From positions 1 to 29,797 of the forward strand of contig CAYGPI010000023.1 of NCBI GenBank assembly GCA_964351745.1: 29,797 nt of DNA, given 5' to 3'. Shown one piece after another: positions 28,211 through 29,797 of the stretch. The translations under genes were made by a program, and so were the position numbers. The first letter of the stretch is position 1, and each line of letters opens with the position of its first letter. The stretch comes from CAYNJF01 sp964351745 (GTDB lineage: Bacteria > Pseudomonadota > Gammaproteobacteria > Berkiellales > Berkiellaceae). The notes beneath the pieces were generated by a model. It had not been told where the DNA came from and did not search any database. It saw only the letters and a list, made by a program, of their open reading frames with translations.

Positions 28211-29302
28211 ATGATGCATCCCATCCTTGTTGCTGGTGCTGGAAAAATTGGTCGCTTAATAGCTTGTTTGCTTGCCGAATCAGGAGATTATAAAGTTTAT
28301 TTATCAGATTTGAGTTTTGATGACTTTGATAAAACTCTTTTAGGGAGTCAGAGCTCGAACATTGAATTGATATCTCTTGATGCTGTCGATAAATCGGCTG
28401 TAGAGCAGCTTGTTTCTAAAGAAAAGATTGGCTCCATCATTTCCTCACTGCCATATTTTTGTAATATTCCTTTAGCGGAGATAGCAAGAGAGCATAATAT
28501 TCATTATTTTGATTTGACCGAAGATACCGCCGTGACAGACAAAGTTAAAACTTTGGCTCAAGGGGCACAAAGTGCTTTTGTCCCGCAATGTGGCTTGGCG
28601 CCAGGATTCATTAGTATTGCAGCTAATGAGTTAATCGGTCATTTTGATTCCGTCGAGTCAGTACTGATGCGTGTTGGCGCATTGCCTATTAATCCAAATA
28701 ATGCCTTAAAATATTCTTTAACTTGGTCAACCGATGGGCTTATTAATGAATATGGTAATACTTGTTACGGTATTGTTAATGGTCAAGAACAAAGCTTACA
28801 ACCTTTAGAAGGCTTAGAAACAGTTGAAATCGATGGTTTGCTGTACGAGGCTTTTAACACATCTGGAGGACTTGGCTCTTTGGCTGAAACCTATCGTGGG
28901 CAAGTGGATACCATGAATTATAAGACATTACGTTATCCTGGCCACTGCAAACAAATGCGATTACTCATGAATGATTTAAAATTAAATCAAGATAGAGATA
29001 CCTTAAAAAGAATTTTAGAGAATGCAATCCCTAAAACAGCCCAGGATGTTGTTTTAGTTTACGTCGCTGTTAAGGGCATACAGAAAAACGAGCTCATAGA
29101 AGAAACGTATGTAAAAAAAGTCTACCCTTCTGAAATCGCAGGCAGACAATGGTCTGCTATTCAAGTGACAACAGCTGGAGGTGTTTGTGCGGTGATTGAT
29201 AGTGTTGTCAAAAATCCCGATAATTTTAAAGGACTTATTTTGCAAGAGCAGTTTAGTCTTGAAGAGATTACACATAATCGTTTTGGCCGCTATTATATTT
29301 AG
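28211..29302 (+). CDS. Saccharopine dehydrogenase-family enzyme, probable lysine 6-dehydrogenase
   Basis: The 363-residue product starts with a Rossmann fold (ILVAGAGKIGRLIACLLAES, with GAGKIG at 9-14) followed by an acidic residue (LSDLS), and SLPYFCNIPLAEIAREHNIHY and DLTEDT. The core QCGLAPGFISIAANELI and LRVGALP/RYPGH segments are typical of saccharopine dehydrogenase-like enzymes and lysine 6-dehydrogenase. The latter oxidises L-lysine to allysine (in equilibrium with piperideine-6-carboxylate) with NAD. The pairing with an ALDH7-type gene ten bases downstream supports this reading. ATG 28211 and ATG 28214 are both possible; GGAG at 28203-28206 spaces better with the second. Confidence 0.8.
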   Translation: MMHPILVAGAGKIGRLIACLLAESGDYKVYLSDLSFDDFDKTLLGSQSSNIELISLDAVDKSAVEQLVSKEKIGSIISSLPYFCNIPLAEIAREHNIHYFDLTEDTAVTDKVKTLAQGAQSAFVPQCGLAPGFISIAANELIGHFDSVESVLMRVGALPINPNNALKYSLTWSTDGLINEYGNTCYGIVNGQEQSLQPLEGLETVEIDGLLYEAFNTSGGLGSLAETYRGQVDTMNYKTLRYPGHCKQMRLLMNDLKLNQDRDTLKRILENAIPKTAQDVVLVYVAVKGIQKNELIEETYVKKVYPSEIAGRQWSAIQVTTAGGVCAVIDSVVKNPDNFKGLILQEQFSLEEITHNRFGRYYI

Positions 29303-29311
29303 GAGTTAATC

Positions 29312-29797
29312 ATGGACATACTAAGTCGTTTATCTCTCAAGGATGCCAATGAAGCGACAAGTCTTGGTGATGGCACTTTTATGGAAGGCCATCAAGATAA
29401 TTTGTTTGGATCTATAAATCCTTCAACAGGCAAACCTTTGGCAACTGTGTTTGGTAGCTCTGAAGAAGACTATGAGCAAGTCATAAGGCATGCGCAAACA
29501 TCATTTTTAACGTGGCGTGATGTGCCAGCTCCTAGGCGAGGAGAGTTGGTTCGTTTAATGGGTGAGGCGCTTAGAGAGCATAAAGATGCCCTTGGTAGCC
29601 TAGTCGCTTTAGAAATGGGCAAGAGCAAACAAGAGGGCGATGGTGAAGTTCAAGAAATGATTGATATTGCAGATTTTGCTGTCGGTCAATCTCGAATGAT
29701 GTACGGTAACACCATGCATTCGGAGCGGCCGAATCACCGTATGTACGAGCAATGGCATCCATATGGCGTCGTTGGGATCATCAGTGCTTTTAACTTC
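29312..29797 (+). CDS. ALDH7-type aldehyde dehydrogenase (alpha-aminoadipic semialdehyde dehydrogenase), 3' truncated
   Basis: The first 162 residues are visible, starting at ATG 29312 with AGGAG upstream. The sequence runs from MDILSRLSLKDANEAT through NPSTGKPLATVFGSSEEDYE, FLTWRDVPAPRRGELVRLMGEALREHK and LVALEMGKSKQEGDGEVQE to SERPNHRMYEQWHPYGVVGI. This last block is the signature of antiquitin/ALDH7 (usually SERPGHRLMETWNPLG-x-V-G), which oxidises alpha-aminoadipic semialdehyde/piperideine-6-carboxylate to aminoadipate with NAD. The catalytic Cys and Glu lie beyond the window. Ten bases after the lysine dehydrogenase-like gene, it probably completes a two-step lysine degradation route. Confidence 0.9.
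   Translation, partial: MDILSRLSLKDANEATSLGDGTFMEGHQDNLFGSINPSTGKPLATVFGSSEEDYEQVIRHAQTSFLTWRDVPAPRRGELVRLMGEALREHKDALGSLVALEMGKSKQEGDGEVQEMIDIADFAVGQSRMMYGNTMHSERPNHRMYEQWHPYGVVGIISAFNF

Overview
The window looks like chromosomal DNA of an AT-rich gammaproteobacterium, probably a host-associated relative of the Legionellales (Legionella, Coxiella, Berkiella). The evidence is the housekeeping order dnaX-ybaB-recR ... htpG, which is the gammaproteobacterial order, together with two very large proteins inserted in that block, one of them built from eukaryote-type signalling domains. The genus is an inference; no rRNA or marker phylogeny is possible here.

Layout. (1) 1-599, minus strand: C-terminally truncated, unrecognised helical protein. 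(2) 914-6860, plus strand: a tight surface-polysaccharide operon with a Trm112-like/SAM methyltransferase, two GT4 glycosyltransferases, a GT2 glycosyltransferase, a WbpV-like sugar-nucleotide reductase and a degenerate GT2. (3) 7008-9781: the SRP RNA gene (ffs), broken by a 10-N gap exactly where its conserved apical hairpin should be, then dnaX, ybaB and recR. (4) 10205-15977, plus strand: one gene of about 1,900 codons. It appears as two overlapping frames only because a 100-N placeholder replaces part of a 252-bp tandem repeat. (5) 16159-24930, minus strand: a 2,923-residue protein. In order it has a P/S/T-rich N-terminal region, a canonical RasGEF (Cdc25) domain, a Dbl-homology (RhoGEF) domain, an acidic tandem repeat carrying two YVAD tetrapeptides, a degenerate second RasGEF-like domain, an unassigned region, a CX5R phosphoinositide-phosphatase-like domain, two 90-residue repeats, a coiled coil and a basic tail. 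(6) 25203-27262: htpG behind a textbook sigma-32 promoter. (7) 27395-28051: a VUT/YhhQ-like membrane protein. (8) 28211 to the window end: a lysine 6-dehydrogenase/saccharopine dehydrogenase-family enzyme and the start of an ALDH7-type semialdehyde dehydrogenase, probably a lysine-to-aminoadipate pair.

How it fits together. The most notable object is the 2,923-residue protein. It joins activators of Ras-type and Rho/Rac-type GTPases with a lipid-phosphatase signature, as expected of a translocated effector that rewires membrane and actin signalling in a eukaryotic host. The convergent partner at 10205-15977 also lacks a signal peptide, is mostly helical, and carries a basic nuclear-localisation-like cluster. 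Together they form a roughly 15-kb insertion between recR and htpG, genes that are adjacent in E. coli. No secretion-system gene is in the window, so secretion is inferred.

Two assembly gaps matter to any reader: 7050-7059 and 12150-12249. Both have nominal lengths and both distort naive gene calls.
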